From positions 2,931,001 to 2,995,000 of the forward strand of contig NZ_JADBEC010000001.1 of assembly GCF_014873945.1 (NCBI RefSeq): 64,000 nucleotides of DNA, read 5' to 3'. The number at the start of each line of letters is the position of its first letter. Position 1 is the first letter of the stretch. The position numbers were made by a program, and so were the translations under genes. Shown here piece after piece: positions 18,053 through 27,644 of this stretch. The notes beneath the pieces were generated by a model. It saw nothing but the letters and a program-made list of their open reading frames with translations. It ran no database searches and was not told the origin of the DNA. The stretch is from Rhizobium viscosum. Its GTDB lineage: Bacteria > Pseudomonadota > Alphaproteobacteria > Rhizobiales > Rhizobiaceae.

Positions 18053-18973
18053 TTACATTTCATGCAGCACATGCGCCGCCTTCACGGCGGCCGATGCCCT
18101 GTTCTCGACACCGAGCTTCACATAGATCTGTTCCAAGTGCTTGTTCACCGTGCGGGCAGAGAGGCCGAGGATTTCGCCGATATCGCGGTTGGCCTTGCCC
18201 TTGGCGATCCACATCAGCACTTCGGATTCGCGCTGTGTCAGTGCAAAGTGCTGACGCAGGACTGCGTCATCGTTGCGCTGGTTGGCGGCAGTCAGGCGAA
18301 AGAGATATTCGTCCGGACCGATGGCGCCAAGGAAGGCGAGTTGCAGGGCGGCCTGCCCGGCGTGAGCGATTGAGATGAGGGCGTCGCGGGCCGCAGCTAC
18401 GCGTTCCTTCATCCAGTTGCCGATCGTGCGGGAGACGACCTCCATACCGTCGTCGCTCCCCATCGCAGCGTTGACGAGGCGGGTTGCCTGCGGCGTCGAC
18501 CAATGGATCGCGCCATCGCCTTTCACAGCCAGCAAATGGCGGCCGGCGGCATCGAGGGCGACGCGGGCGCTTTGCGCCGAGCGGGCGTTGCGCAGGTGAA
18601 CGCGGATGCGGGCACGCAGCTCGTCGATATTGATCGGTTTCGATAGATAATCGACGCCGCCGGATTCGAGCGCATGCACCACATGCTCCGTTTCGGTAAG
18701 TCCGGTCATGAAGATGACAGGCACCTGGGCGACGGCGGCATTGGCCTTCAGCCGGCGGCATGTTTCGAAACCATCCATCACCGGCATGACGGCATCAAGC
18801 AGGATGAGATCGGGCGTGATGCGCTCGACGATACTGAGAGCCGCCGACCCCGATGTGGCGATCAGGACGGAAAAGCCAGACTGTTCCAGCGCATCCGTCA
18901 GGAAGCCGAGCGCCTCTGGCGAATCGTCGACCAGCAGAACGATATCGCGGGGAAGCTCAGCCAACGGTTTCAC
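18053..18973 (-). CDS. Response regulator: receiver plus LuxR-type output, partner of the NCS1-fused kinase
   Basis: About 306 residues from GTG 18973, overlapping the kinase stop by 17 bases; TTG 18964 is an alternative start. The receiver domain has LLVDDSPEALGFL, phospho-Asp in LILLDAVMPVMDGFE and Lys in VDYLSKPINIDEL. A ~90-residue middle region (AAGRHLLAVKGDGAIHWSTP and onward) resembles a small PAS-like or linker domain. The C-terminal LuxR helix-turn-helix is FALTQRESEVLMWIAKGKAN then LSARTVNKHLEQIYVKLGVE. Translational overlap and orientation make it the obvious partner of the upstream hybrid kinase. Target genes are unknown; the divergent PAP2 gene and the urt/ure genes are candidates. 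Confidence 0.85.
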   Translation of the reverse strand: MKPLAELPRDIVLLVDDSPEALGFLTDALEQSGFSVLIATSGSAALSIVERITPDLILLDAVMPVMDGFETCRRLKANAAVAQVPVIFMTGLTETEHVVHALESGGVDYLSKPINIDELRARIRVHLRNARSAQSARVALDAAGRHLLAVKGDGAIHWSTPQATRLVNAAMGSDDGMEVVSRTIGNWMKERVAAARDALISIAHAGQAALQLAFLGAIGPDEYLFRLTAANQRNDDAVLRQHFALTQRESEVLMWIAKGKANRDIGEILGLSARTVNKHLEQIYVKLGVENRASAAVKAAHVLHEM

Positions 18974-21900
18974 CCTTTTCTTCGAACTTGTGCAGGAAAT
19001 CCAGGAAGCCGGCGAGATCGAAGGCGCCGACATAGGAGCGGAGTTCCTCCGTGAATGGCTGATTTGCCTCTACCTTGGCAAGATCTGCGAGTTTGGCTTC
19101 TATGCCTCTGATGTAGCCGATTTCGCCGAGGCGAAGCAGTTCCTGCACATGTGCAGCTCCAGGGCTCCTGAGTGGCAGGCTGGCTGTTGTCGGCGCCGGT
19201 GTCTGTTCGTCGGCATAAAGCCATTTCAGACCGAGATGCAGGGCGAGTTTGTCGCGCAGCTGCTTGATGTCGACCGGCTTGCCGATCGCGTCATTGTGGC
19301 TGTCGTCGCTGTCGCTGTGAGCGGCGGCATCGCCGATATTGGCCGACAGCATCAGGATCGGCGCTGTGCGTCCCGCTTCACGCAGCCGGGAAACGAGCTG
19401 CCAGCCGTTCATGCCGGGCATGGAGATATCGACGAGGAAGAGATCCGGCTCGATGCCTTCGACGAGTGTCAGGCAGTCCAAGCCGCTTGCTGCCGTCAGC
19501 ACGATGAAATCGAGTGGGACCAGGATCTCGCGCATCATCTCGCGATGATCCTCGTTGTCATCAACGACGACGATCGTGCGGCGTGGGCCGTCATAACTGA
19601 CGATCTTCTTTTCCTGCGGCGGAGCGGCAGGGCGCATCACGGCCGACAGCATGAGGCGGACACGGAAGGTCGAGCCTTTGTTCTTTTCGCTGTTGACCGC
19701 GATTTCGCCGCCGAGCGTGTTGGTCAGAAGGCGGGTAATGGTCAGGCCAAGACCGAGGCCGGGCATGGGCCGCACGCTTTCTGCCTCACCGCGCTGGAAG
19801 GGTTCGTAAATGCGCGTCAGATCCTTTTCGGCGATGCCGCGGCCGGTATCGGAAACGGTGAAGGTTGCGACCTGGCTGCGATAGCCGACATCGAAGGTGA
19901 CGCTGCCTTCGTCGGTGAACTTGATGGCATTGGAGAGCAGGTTGACGAGAATCTGGCGCAGCCGCTTCTCGTCCGTGCGCACGAATTGCGGAAGTGCCTG
20001 CGAACGCTCATGGATGAAGGACAGGCCCTTTGCCTGTGCCTGCGGACGGAACATATCGACGATCTGGTCGAGGAAGTCCTGGATATTGATCTCGTTCGAA
20101 TAGACCTGCAGGCGGCCGGCCTCGATCTTCGAAATATCCAGAAGGCCATCGATCAGGCCGGAGAGATGTTCGGCGCTGCGGCGGATGACCTTGATCGAGG
20201 ACTGGCGCGGCGGGGGAATCGTCTCGTCGCGCTCGAGGATCTGCGCGTAGCCAAGAACGGCATTCAGCGGCGTGCGCAATTCGTGGCTCAAGCCCACGAC
20301 ATAGCGGCTCTTGGCGCGGTTGGCGGCTTCGGCGGTTTCTTTGGCGGTCTGCAGCGCGGCATCGGTCTTCTTGTGCGCGGCGATTTCTTTGAGGAGCAGC
20401 GTGTTCTGACGGGAGGATTCTTCCTCGGCGACGACGCGGCTGTCATGGGCGAGCACATAGAACCAGCAGGCAATGCCGGCGATGACGGAGAAGACGAAAA
20501 AGACGATCAGGATCGTGCGGTTGACGACTTCGGCGGTCTCAGGCGAGGCGGAGCTCACCTGATGGGCGATCATGGCAAGGATTGCACCGACGGCCGTCAG
20601 CGCTAGCGCCACGGCAATACCGTAGCGGCCCAGGCGGGTGGTCAGCTTCTGGACGATGGTTTCCGGCAGCAGGGTCTTTGCGACGGCGCCGACCTGCGCA
20701 TTGAAGCGGGCATTGGGCTTGCACATGTCGTGGCAGCGGCTGTCGAGCGAGCAGCAGAGCGAGCAGATCGGCGCGGCATAGGCCGGGCACCAGGCCATAT
20801 CTTCAGGCTCGAAGGGATGTTCGCAGACGGAGCAGGTGATAGTGGTCAGGTTCTTCCAGGCATGGCGCGGCTTGCGGGCGAGATAGAACTTGCCTTTGGT
20901 CGCCCAGGCGAGGGTGGGTGAGGCGATCAGCGCGATCACCAGTGTGATGTAAGGGGCAAGCGAAGCTGCGATCGAGCCGAAGGTGCCGAAATGGGCGATG
21001 AGCGCGAGGCCGGCCGACAGTGTCATGGCGCCGAGGCCGACCGGGTTGATGTCGTAAAGATGGGCGCGCTTGAATTCGATGCCGGGAGGGGCGAGGCCGA
21101 GCGGCTTGTTGATGAAGAGATCGGCCGAGATCGTGCAGAGCCAGGCCATGGCGATAATCGAGAAGATGCCGAGCGTTTCCTCGAGCAGCCGATAGATGCC
21201 GAGTTCCATCAAGAGCAGCGCAATCGCGACATTGAAGACCAGCCAGATGACGCGACCGGGATGGCTGTGCGTCAGCCGCGAGAAGAAATTCGACCAGGCG
21301 AGCGAGCCGGCATAGGCGTTCATGACGTTGATCTTCAGCTGCGAGACGACCACGAAGGCGGCCATCAGCAGCAGGGCAGCATTGTGCCAGGGGATCATGT
21401 AGCCGAAGGCGGTCAGGTACATCTGCGCGGGGTCGGCAGCGCGATCGACCGGTACGCCTGAGGTGAATGTCAGCACAACGAGAAATGAACCGGCCAGCAG
21501 TTTCGGCGCGCCGATGATGACCCAGCCGGGACCGGCGAGGAAGACGGCGAGGCGATGACGCCACTTGCGCTGCGGGTCCGGCGGCAGGAAGCGCAGGAAG
21601 TCGGCCTGTTCGCCGATCTGCGACATGAGCGCGAGGATGACGGCGGAAGCCGCGCCGAATTCGACAAGGTTGAAATCGGCGATGGTGCCGGGCGGGCCGG
21701 AGGCGTGGCGGATACCGGCAAAGGCGCGCCAAACGTCGAATTTCTGCCAGTCCATCAGGGCGATGAAGATGAAGGGCAGGATGTTCAGGATGATCCAGAA
21801 AGGTTGGGTCATCAGCTGGAACTTGCTGATCAGCCGCACGCCGTGGGTGACGAGCGGGATCACCATGACGGCGCTGATGATGTAACCGATCCATAGGGGT

Positions 21901-22340
21901 ATGCCGAGCGTCAGCTCCAGCGCGCCCGACATGATCGAGGCTTCGATCGCGAACAGCATGAAGGTGAAGCTCGCATAGATGAGCGAAGTAATGGTCGAGC
22001 CGATATAGCCGAAGCTCGCGCCGCGCGTCAGCAGGTCGATATCGACGCCGTGGCGAATGGCATATCGGCTGATCGGCAGGCCGATCGCGAGCATGGCGAT
22101 GGAGGCGACAATGATGGCGAAGAAGGCGTTGGTCGTGCCATAGGAGAGCGTAATCGCGCCGCCGATCGCTTCCAGCGCTAGGAAGGAGATGGCGCCGATC
22201 GCCGTCTGCGAGATGCGCTGGGAGGAGAAGCGGCGGGCGCTCTTTGCGGTGAAACGCAGCGCGTAATCTTCGAGCGTCTGGTTGGCGACCCAGCGATTAT
22301 ATTCGCGTCTCACCGGAATGATGCGTTGGCGCGCTGTCAT
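18957..22340 (-). CDS. Hybrid histidine kinase with NCS1-permease-like sensor domain and Cys-rich linker
   Basis: 1127 residues. Residues ~1-490 form a polytopic domain of about 12 segments resembling NCS1 cytosine/purine/hydantoin permeases (RISQTAIGAISFLALEAIGG, SQLKINVMNAYAGSLAWSNF). Residues ~502-540 hold a Cys-rich cluster (CSVCEHPF, AWCPAY, CSLCCS, RCHDMC) that looks like a zinc-binding module. Two more membrane segments (~570-635) and a helical linker follow. The kinase core has the phospho-His at ~686 in GLSHELRTPLNAVLGYAQIL and ATP-binding motifs NLLSNAIKFT, DTGRGI and GLGLGLTI. A receiver has its Asp near 971 (LFLVDISMPGMNG). A ~100-residue helical C-terminus ends the protein. Permease-fused kinases are known for SLC5-type CbrA; here the NCS1-like part suggests sensing of a nucleobase or hydantoin. 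The ligand is unproven. Confidence 0.88.
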   Translation of the reverse strand: MTARQRIIPVRREYNRWVANQTLEDYALRFTAKSARRFSSQRISQTAIGAISFLALEAIGGAITLSYGTTNAFFAIIVASIAMLAIGLPISRYAIRHGVDIDLLTRGASFGYIGSTITSLIYASFTFMLFAIEASIMSGALELTLGIPLWIGYIISAVMVIPLVTHGVRLISKFQLMTQPFWIILNILPFIFIALMDWQKFDVWRAFAGIRHASGPPGTIADFNLVEFGAASAVILALMSQIGEQADFLRFLPPDPQRKWRHRLAVFLAGPGWVIIGAPKLLAGSFLVVLTFTSGVPVDRAADPAQMYLTAFGYMIPWHNAALLLMAAFVVVSQLKINVMNAYAGSLAWSNFFSRLTHSHPGRVIWLVFNVAIALLLMELGIYRLLEETLGIFSIIAMAWLCTISADLFINKPLGLAPPGIEFKRAHLYDINPVGLGAMTLSAGLALIAHFGTFGSIAASLAPYITLVIALIASPTLAWATKGKFYLARKPRHAWKNLTTITCSVCEHPFEPEDMAWCPAYAAPICSLCCSLDSRCHDMCKPNARFNAQVGAVAKTLLPETIVQKLTTRLGRYGIAVALALTAVGAILAMIAHQVSSASPETAEVVNRTILIVFFVFSVIAGIACWFYVLAHDSRVVAEEESSRQNTLLLKEIAAHKKTDAALQTAKETAEAANRAKSRYVVGLSHELRTPLNAVLGYAQILERDETIPPPRQSSIKVIRRSAEHLSGLIDGLLDISKIEAGRLQVYSNEINIQDFLDQIVDMFRPQAQAKGLSFIHERSQALPQFVRTDEKRLRQILVNLLSNAIKFTDEGSVTFDVGYRSQVATFTVSDTGRGIAEKDLTRIYEPFQRGEAESVRPMPGLGLGLTITRLLTNTLGGEIAVNSEKNKGSTFRVRLMLSAVMRPAAPPQEKKIVSYDGPRRTIVVVDDNEDHREMMREILVPLDFIVLTAASGLDCLTLVEGIEPDLFLVDISMPGMNGWQLVSRLREAGRTAPILMLSANIGDAAAHSDSDDSHNDAIGKPVDIKQLRDKLALHLGLKWLYADEQTPAPTTASLPLRSPGAAHVQELLRLGEIGYIRGIEAKLADLAKVEANQPFTEELRSYVGAFDLAGFLDFLHKFEEKGETVG

Positions 22341-22517
22341 GCCCTCTTTCCGGCGTTCCGGTCAGCTTATCGTCTCGAGCCACTTTTGGCGGGATGGGCG
22401 GGAAAGGCAAGAGGCGGAACGCCGGCAGATTCACAGAACGGCAATATTTTTGAAACCGGTCTGTCACATAAGGGCTCTAACTCTCCCGCCGTCCGTTCAA
22501 TCATTTCGGGTATCACC

Positions 22518-24422
22518 ATGTCTGTTCCAAGCCTTTGCCGTCTGAGCACCGCGCTCGCCTGCCTTCTTTCGATCGTGCCATCGCCTGCCTGCGCCGAGCA
22601 GGCCACGGCGGCGAAAGCGCCTTATGTGGAGGCCGGAAACACCAACAAGCGCGGCGACGCCTGCTTCTCGACGGTGGACACCAACGCCGCCGTCCATCTT
22701 CTTTCCGGCTTCCTCGAAGTCTGGACGCCGCGCACGCCATACGTCGATGCTGGCGTAGAGGCCCCGGCCAAGGACAATTGCCCTGCGGTTGCCAAGACGG
22801 ATTGGGACGGCATTCCCTTCAGCAAGACCGACGGCCAGGTCATCAACAAACTCGTCCATGACGCGAACATCGCCTATGTCGTCAAGGCGACGCGAGCACG
22901 GACGACCGATCAGGCGGTTGCCGCTTATCTCGACGATCGGCGGGGTAAGAATGCCAGTATCGTCGATGGCCTCGGTCCGCTGACGGATGCCTGGAAGGCG
23001 GGTTCCAGGCAGACCACGACGATCACCGAAGTCGCGGCCGATGCGACGACCGTCAAATATGACGACAAGGGCAACAATCGCGGCGCCGGCAGCAAGCCGG
23101 ACGCGGAAAACAAGACCGATGCCAATCCGGACATGGGCCTTGCCATCGATTTCATCAATGCCGCGAGCGGTGACGGTTCGACCGAGCCCGCCAAGCGCTA
23201 TTTCAAATATGGCCGTCCCTACCGCTGGAGCCCGAATGTGTCGGTGGTTCCGACGCTGGAGCCCGCCAAGAGCAGCAAGCCGGTCGAGGATGGCGGCTTC
23301 CCGAGCGGGCATACGGCTGAAGCCTGGCGTGATGCACTCGCCATGGCCTATCTCGTGCCGCAGCGCTTTCAGGAAATGATCACGCGTGCCAGCGAGTTGG
23401 GCGAAGACCGCATCCTTGCCGGCATGCATTCTCCCCTCGACGTGATGGGTGGCCGCATACTCGGCACCGCCACGGTCGTTTATAACCTGAACAAGGCCGA
23501 CAATGCTGCTCTGAAGAGCGATGCTTACGCCCAAGCGCAATCATGGCTGATCACCAAGTCGGGTGTTGCGGATGCGGGTGCGCTCGAAGTCGCCGCCCAT
23601 GCAGCCCCACTGGCGGCAGACCGTTTCGCCGATCATGATGCCAACCGCGTCTACGTGCAGCAGCGGCTGAGCTACGGCCTGCCCATCATCCATGGGACCG
23701 ACCAGCCGGCCCGCGTGCCGCAGGGCGCGGAAGCGCTTCTCGAAACGCGTCTGCCTTATCTCGACGGCGAGCAGCGCCGCGACGTGCTTGGCACGACGGA
23801 GATCGCCTCGGGCTACCCGCTGCTCGATGATGCTGAAGGCTACGGCCGCCTCAATCTGTTTGCCGCGGCAGACGGTTATGGCGCCTTCGATCAGGGCGTG
23901 ACCGTGACGATGGATGCCGCAAAGGGCGGCTTCAATGCGATCGATACCTGGCGTAACGATATCGGCGGCAAGGGCAAACTGGTGAAGCGCGGCAGCGGCA
24001 TTCTCGGACTTTCGGGCGCCAACAGCTATGCCGGCGGCACGGTGCTGGAAGAAGGCGTGCTGGTGGCGGGCTCGCCCTCGGCCTTCGGCACCGGCGGACT
24101 GTCGGTGAACGGCGGTTCCCTCGTCCTGGCGGCTGATGGACCCCTGACTGTAGGCGGTGACTACCAGCAGCTCGCCAATACCGCGGCGAAGCCGACGCTC
24201 GGCGCTGACGGCGCGGGCACGCTGGTCATCGCGGGCAAGGCGGCGCTCTCCGGCGACCTCGACGTCACACTTACCCCTGGCTACGCCCCGGCGCCCGGAA
24301 CGCAGATCGAGATCCTGAAGGCGGGAGCCATTACCGGCATCTTCGACAAGTTCACCATCTCCGGCCACAAGGCGACCCTTTCCTACGGCCCGACATCGGT
24401 CACCTTGACGATCGGCGGATAA
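22518..24422 (+). CDS. Secreted PAP2-family acid phosphatase with autotransporter-passenger repeat region
   Basis: 634 residues from ATG 22518 with a signal peptide (SVPSLCRLSTALACLLSIVP, cleavage near ACA-EQ). The phosphatase domain (~60-330) has all three PAP2 motifs: KRYFKYGRPYRW, GFPSGHTAEAW and a third motif with GEDRILAGMHSPLDVMGG (catalytic His). The C-terminal ~170 residues resemble autotransporter-associated repeats (LGLSGANSYAGGTVLEEGVL, SAFGTGGLSVNGGSLVL), yet no 250-residue beta-barrel follows; the protein simply stops. It is divergent from the hybrid kinase across 177 bases, so the two may share control. The substrate is probably a phosphomonoester in the periplasm or outside the cell. 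Confidence 0.82.
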   Translation: MSVPSLCRLSTALACLLSIVPSPACAEQATAAKAPYVEAGNTNKRGDACFSTVDTNAAVHLLSGFLEVWTPRTPYVDAGVEAPAKDNCPAVAKTDWDGIPFSKTDGQVINKLVHDANIAYVVKATRARTTDQAVAAYLDDRRGKNASIVDGLGPLTDAWKAGSRQTTTITEVAADATTVKYDDKGNNRGAGSKPDAENKTDANPDMGLAIDFINAASGDGSTEPAKRYFKYGRPYRWSPNVSVVPTLEPAKSSKPVEDGGFPSGHTAEAWRDALAMAYLVPQRFQEMITRASELGEDRILAGMHSPLDVMGGRILGTATVVYNLNKADNAALKSDAYAQAQSWLITKSGVADAGALEVAAHAAPLAADRFADHDANRVYVQQRLSYGLPIIHGTDQPARVPQGAEALLETRLPYLDGEQRRDVLGTTEIASGYPLLDDAEGYGRLNLFAAADGYGAFDQGVTVTMDAAKGGFNAIDTWRNDIGGKGKLVKRGSGILGLSGANSYAGGTVLEEGVLVAGSPSAFGTGGLSVNGGSLVLAADGPLTVGGDYQQLANTAAKPTLGADGAGTLVIAGKAALSGDLDVTLTPGYAPAPGTQIEILKAGAITGIFDKFTISGHKATLSYGPTSVTLTIGG

Positions 24423-24432
24423 TATCGAGCTG

Positions 24433-24472
24433 ACAGGGCATCCTCTCCATGGGATGCCCTGTTCTGTCTTTG
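24433..24472 (+). terminator. Terminator after the PAP2 phosphatase gene
   Basis: An 11-bp perfect stem ACAGGGCATCC / GGATGCCCTGT with an 8-base loop, followed by TCTGTCTTTG. Confidence 0.72.
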
Positions 24473-24605
24473 CCTGCCCGTTTGCCCCGCCGCCTACGTC
24501 ATTTTGCGTATGTGTTTTTGCGTTGCAGCACCCGATAGTCCCCTCGGCAACAGTTAATTTCCGTTTCCGGCCTGTTGCGGAACAAGAAGAGGGGAGTTCA
24601 ACCAG

Positions 24606-25898
24606 ATGAATCTCAAATCCACTATTACAGGCGCTGCACTCGGCGCGGTCATGGCCGCATCGGCCGCCTTCCACGGTGCGGTTGCTGCCGACGACACGAT
24701 CAAGGTCGGCGTTCTGCACTCGCTTTCCGGCACGATGGCGATTTCCGAAACCACGCTGAAGGACGCCATGCTGATGCTCATCGACGAGCAGAACAAGAAG
24801 GGCGGCCTTCTCGGCAAGAAGCTCGAGGCCGTCGTCGTCGATCCGGCCTCCGACTGGCCGCTCTTTGCCGAAAAGGCCCGCGAACTGATCGAAAAGGACA
24901 AGGTTGCGGCCGTCTTCGGTTGCTGGACCTCCTCTTCGCGCAAGTCGGTCCTGCCTGTATTCGAAGAGCTGAACTCGCTGCTCTTCTACCCGGTCCAGTA
25001 CGAAGGTGAAGAATCCTCGCGCAACATCTTCTACACGGGTGCTGCTCCGAACCAGCAGGCGATCCCGGCCGTCGACTACCTAATGAACACCGAAGGCGTG
25101 AAGCGCTTCGTGCTCGAAGGCACCGACTACGTCTATCCGCGCACGACCAATAAGATCCTGGAAGCCTATCTCGAATCCAAGGGTATTCCGAAGGAAGACA
25201 TCCTGATCAACTACACGCCATTCGGTTTCTCCGACTGGCAGACGGAAGTCTCCAAGATCAAGGAATTCGGCTCGGCCGGCAAGAAGACTGCGGTCGTCTC
25301 CACCATCAACGGTGACGCCAACGTTCCATTCTACAAGGAACTCGGCAACCAGGGCATCAAGGCAACCGATATCCCGGTCGTCGCCTTCTCGGTTGGTGAA
25401 GAAGAACTTGCCGGTCTCGACACCAAGCCGCTCGTCGGCCATCTCGCCGCCTGGAACTACTTCGAATCGGTCGAGACGCCGATCAACAAGAAGTTCATCA
25501 AGGAATGGCACGCCTATACCAAGAACGACAAGCGCGTAACCAATGACCCGATGGAAGCCGCCTATATCGGCTTCAACGCCTGGGTTAAGGCCGTCCAGGC
25601 CGCCGGCACGACCGATACGGATGCGGTTCTCGACCACATCATCGGCGTCTCCGTTCCGAACCTCTCGGGCGGCACCGCGACCGTCATGCCGAACCACCAC
25701 ATCACCAAGCCGGTGCTGATCGGTGAAATCCAGGCCGACGGCCAGTTCGAAATCGTCCAGCAGACTCCTGCGGTCGTCGGCGACGAATGGTCCGACTTCC
25801 TGCCGGACTCCAAGGACCTGATCTCCGATTGGCGCAAGCCGATGAACTGCGGCAACTTCAACGTTGCCACGGGCAAGTGCGGCGGCAAGGGTTCCTGA
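24606..25898 (+). CDS. urtA: UrtA, urea ABC transporter substrate-binding protein
   Basis: 430 residues. Signal peptide (NLKSTITGAALGAVMAASAA..., cleavage before ADDTIKVG). The mature protein opens with IKVGVLHSLSGTMAISETTL and has VFGCWTSSSRKSVLPVFEEL and LLFYPVQYEGEESSRNIFYT, the UrtA-type segments that separate it from LivK. It binds urea in the periplasm for UrtBCDE. Followed by urtB after a 111-base gap and then tightly packed urtC and urtD. GGGGAG lies upstream of the ATG. Urt genes are commonly nitrogen-controlled; I did not find a convincing sigma-54 promoter in 24473-24605. Confidence 0.94.
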   Translation: MNLKSTITGAALGAVMAASAAFHGAVAADDTIKVGVLHSLSGTMAISETTLKDAMLMLIDEQNKKGGLLGKKLEAVVVDPASDWPLFAEKARELIEKDKVAAVFGCWTSSSRKSVLPVFEELNSLLFYPVQYEGEESSRNIFYTGAAPNQQAIPAVDYLMNTEGVKRFVLEGTDYVYPRTTNKILEAYLESKGIPKEDILINYTPFGFSDWQTEVSKIKEFGSAGKKTAVVSTINGDANVPFYKELGNQGIKATDIPVVAFSVGEEELAGLDTKPLVGHLAAWNYFESVETPINKKFIKEWHAYTKNDKRVTNDPMEAAYIGFNAWVKAVQAAGTTDTDAVLDHIIGVSVPNLSGGTATVMPNHHITKPVLIGEIQADGQFEIVQQTPAVVGDEWSDFLPDSKDLISDWRKPMNCGNFNVATGKCGGKGS

Positions 25899-26009
25899 GT
25901 TAGCCCGTCCGACATGAGCCACAAGACTTCCGTCCGGATTTCAGATCCGGGCGGAAGCTTCGTCCCCAGCGGTATTGCCAAACAGGCCAACGATTAGGCG
26001 GGAAAGCCG

Positions 26010-27644
26010 ATGTATCGCGCCATCAAGATCTTTCTTTTGACCATTTGCCTTGCCTCTTCAGGCTTGGCGCTCACGGGGCTGACGACTGCCCTGAGGGCTC
26101 AGGACGACGTTCACGCTCTCGTCGATGCGCTCGGCGTCGGCGGTTTTCCGGAGCGTGAAGCGGCCATCAAGGCGCTCGTCGCTTCCAAGGATGCGCATGT
26201 CGGCCAGATATTGCAGCAACTGAGCGACGGCCTGCTCTACGTGAATTCGGATGAGGGCGGTCCTGTGCTCGTCCAGGGCGGCACGGATGACGAGCCGACC
26301 TATTCCGATCCGCTCACCGGCGAAGCCGTTGCCGACATCGATCCTGATACGATGTCGAAGGTGAAGATCAACAATTCGCTGCGTACGCTCATCGGCACGA
26401 TGACGAGCCAGATGACGCTGCTGAGCCCTGATCGCGGCGCCCGCCTTGCGGCTGCCCAGGGGCTTTTGAAGGATGCTGATCCGGCCAATCTCGATTTGCT
26501 GAATTCCGCACTGGTCGATGAAAAGGATGCCGAGATCAAGGGCACCATGGAAGCGGCCCGCGCCGTGATGGTGTTGAAGAGCGATATGAGCGCCGACGAA
26601 AAACGGCAGGCGATCGATACGGTTGCCGCCCGCGGCGGCCGTGATGCGCTGACCATCCTGACTACGGCGCTGGCGACGGCTCCCGATGATCTCAAGCCTG
26701 CCATTCAGGCGCATATATCCACCATCAACCGCAGCCTCGCCCTCTGGAACATCGTCCAGAACGTCTGGTACGGCCTGTCGCTCGGCTCGGTGCTGCTGCT
26801 TGCGGCGATCGGCCTTGCCATCACCTTCGGCGTCATGGGCGTCATCAACATGGCACATGGCGAGATGGTGATGATCGGCGCCTACACGACCTATGTCGTG
26901 CAGGAATATATCACTGCGAATTTTCCCGGCATGGCCGATTATTCGCTGGCCTTCGCCGTGCCTGCCGCCTTCATCTTCACCGGTTTCGTCGGCCTCATCA
27001 TCGAACGTGTCGTGATCCGCTATCTCTACGGCCGGCCGTTGGAAACGCTGCTGGCTACCTGGGGCGTGTCGCTGATCCTGCAGCAGGCAGTACGCACCGT
27101 CTTCGGTCCGACCAATCGTGAGGTCCGCAATCCGAGCTGGATGTCGGGCGCTTTCGAACTCGGCGGATTGTCGATCACCTGGAACCGTCTCTGGATCATC
27201 GTCTTCTCGACGGCGGTCTTCGTGGCGCTGCTGATGCTCCTCAAGCGCTCCGCCTTCGGCCTGCAGATGCGTGCCGTCACCCAGAACCGCCGCATGGCCT
27301 CATCCATGGGTATCCGCACCGGCTGGGTCGATGCCTTCACCTTCGCGCTTGGTTCCGGCATCGCCGGCATGGCGGGCGTGGCGCTCTCGCAGATCGATAA
27401 CGTCTCGCCGAACCTAGGCCAGAGCTACATCATCGACAGTTTCATGGTCGTGGTCTTCGGCGGCGTCGGCAATCTCTGGGGCACGCTGGTTGGCGCATTG
27501 TCGCTTGGTGTGGTCAACAAGTTCCTCGAGCCCTTTGCCGGAGCCGTGCTCGGCAAGATCCTGGTGCTCGTCCTCATCATTCTCTTCATCCAGAAGCGGC
27601 CACGCGGGCTCTTCGCACTCAAAGGAAGGGCGGTGGAAGCATGA
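26010..27644 (+). CDS. urtB: UrtB, urea ABC transporter permease with long periplasmic N-terminal domain
   Basis: 544 residues. A signal peptide or signal anchor (~1-30) precedes a ~210-residue soluble domain (GVGGFPEREAAIKALVASKD, repeated helical pairs, QIDPD-like acidic stretch) that is a known feature of UrtB. The permease core starts near residue 245: VWYGLSLGSVLLLAAIGLAI, GVINMAHGEMVMIGAYTTYV, RMASSMGIRTGWVDAF and FGGVGNLWGTLVGALSLG. Its last four bases overlap the urtC start (ATGA). It forms the channel with UrtC. Confidence 0.93.
   Translation: MYRAIKIFLLTICLASSGLALTGLTTALRAQDDVHALVDALGVGGFPEREAAIKALVASKDAHVGQILQQLSDGLLYVNSDEGGPVLVQGGTDDEPTYSDPLTGEAVADIDPDTMSKVKINNSLRTLIGTMTSQMTLLSPDRGARLAAAQGLLKDADPANLDLLNSALVDEKDAEIKGTMEAARAVMVLKSDMSADEKRQAIDTVAARGGRDALTILTTALATAPDDLKPAIQAHISTINRSLALWNIVQNVWYGLSLGSVLLLAAIGLAITFGVMGVINMAHGEMVMIGAYTTYVVQEYITANFPGMADYSLAFAVPAAFIFTGFVGLIIERVVIRYLYGRPLETLLATWGVSLILQQAVRTVFGPTNREVRNPSWMSGAFELGGLSITWNRLWIIVFSTAVFVALLMLLKRSAFGLQMRAVTQNRRMASSMGIRTGWVDAFTFALGSGIAGMAGVALSQIDNVSPNLGQSYIIDSFMVVVFGGVGNLWGTLVGALSLGVVNKFLEPFAGAVLGKILVLVLIILFIQKRPRGLFALKGRAVEA

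Noticed and set aside
18708..20606. 632-codon open frame on the plus strand
   Set aside because: Lies antisense to the hybrid kinase; its translation has no family motif and mirrors the GC-rich codon pattern of the real gene.
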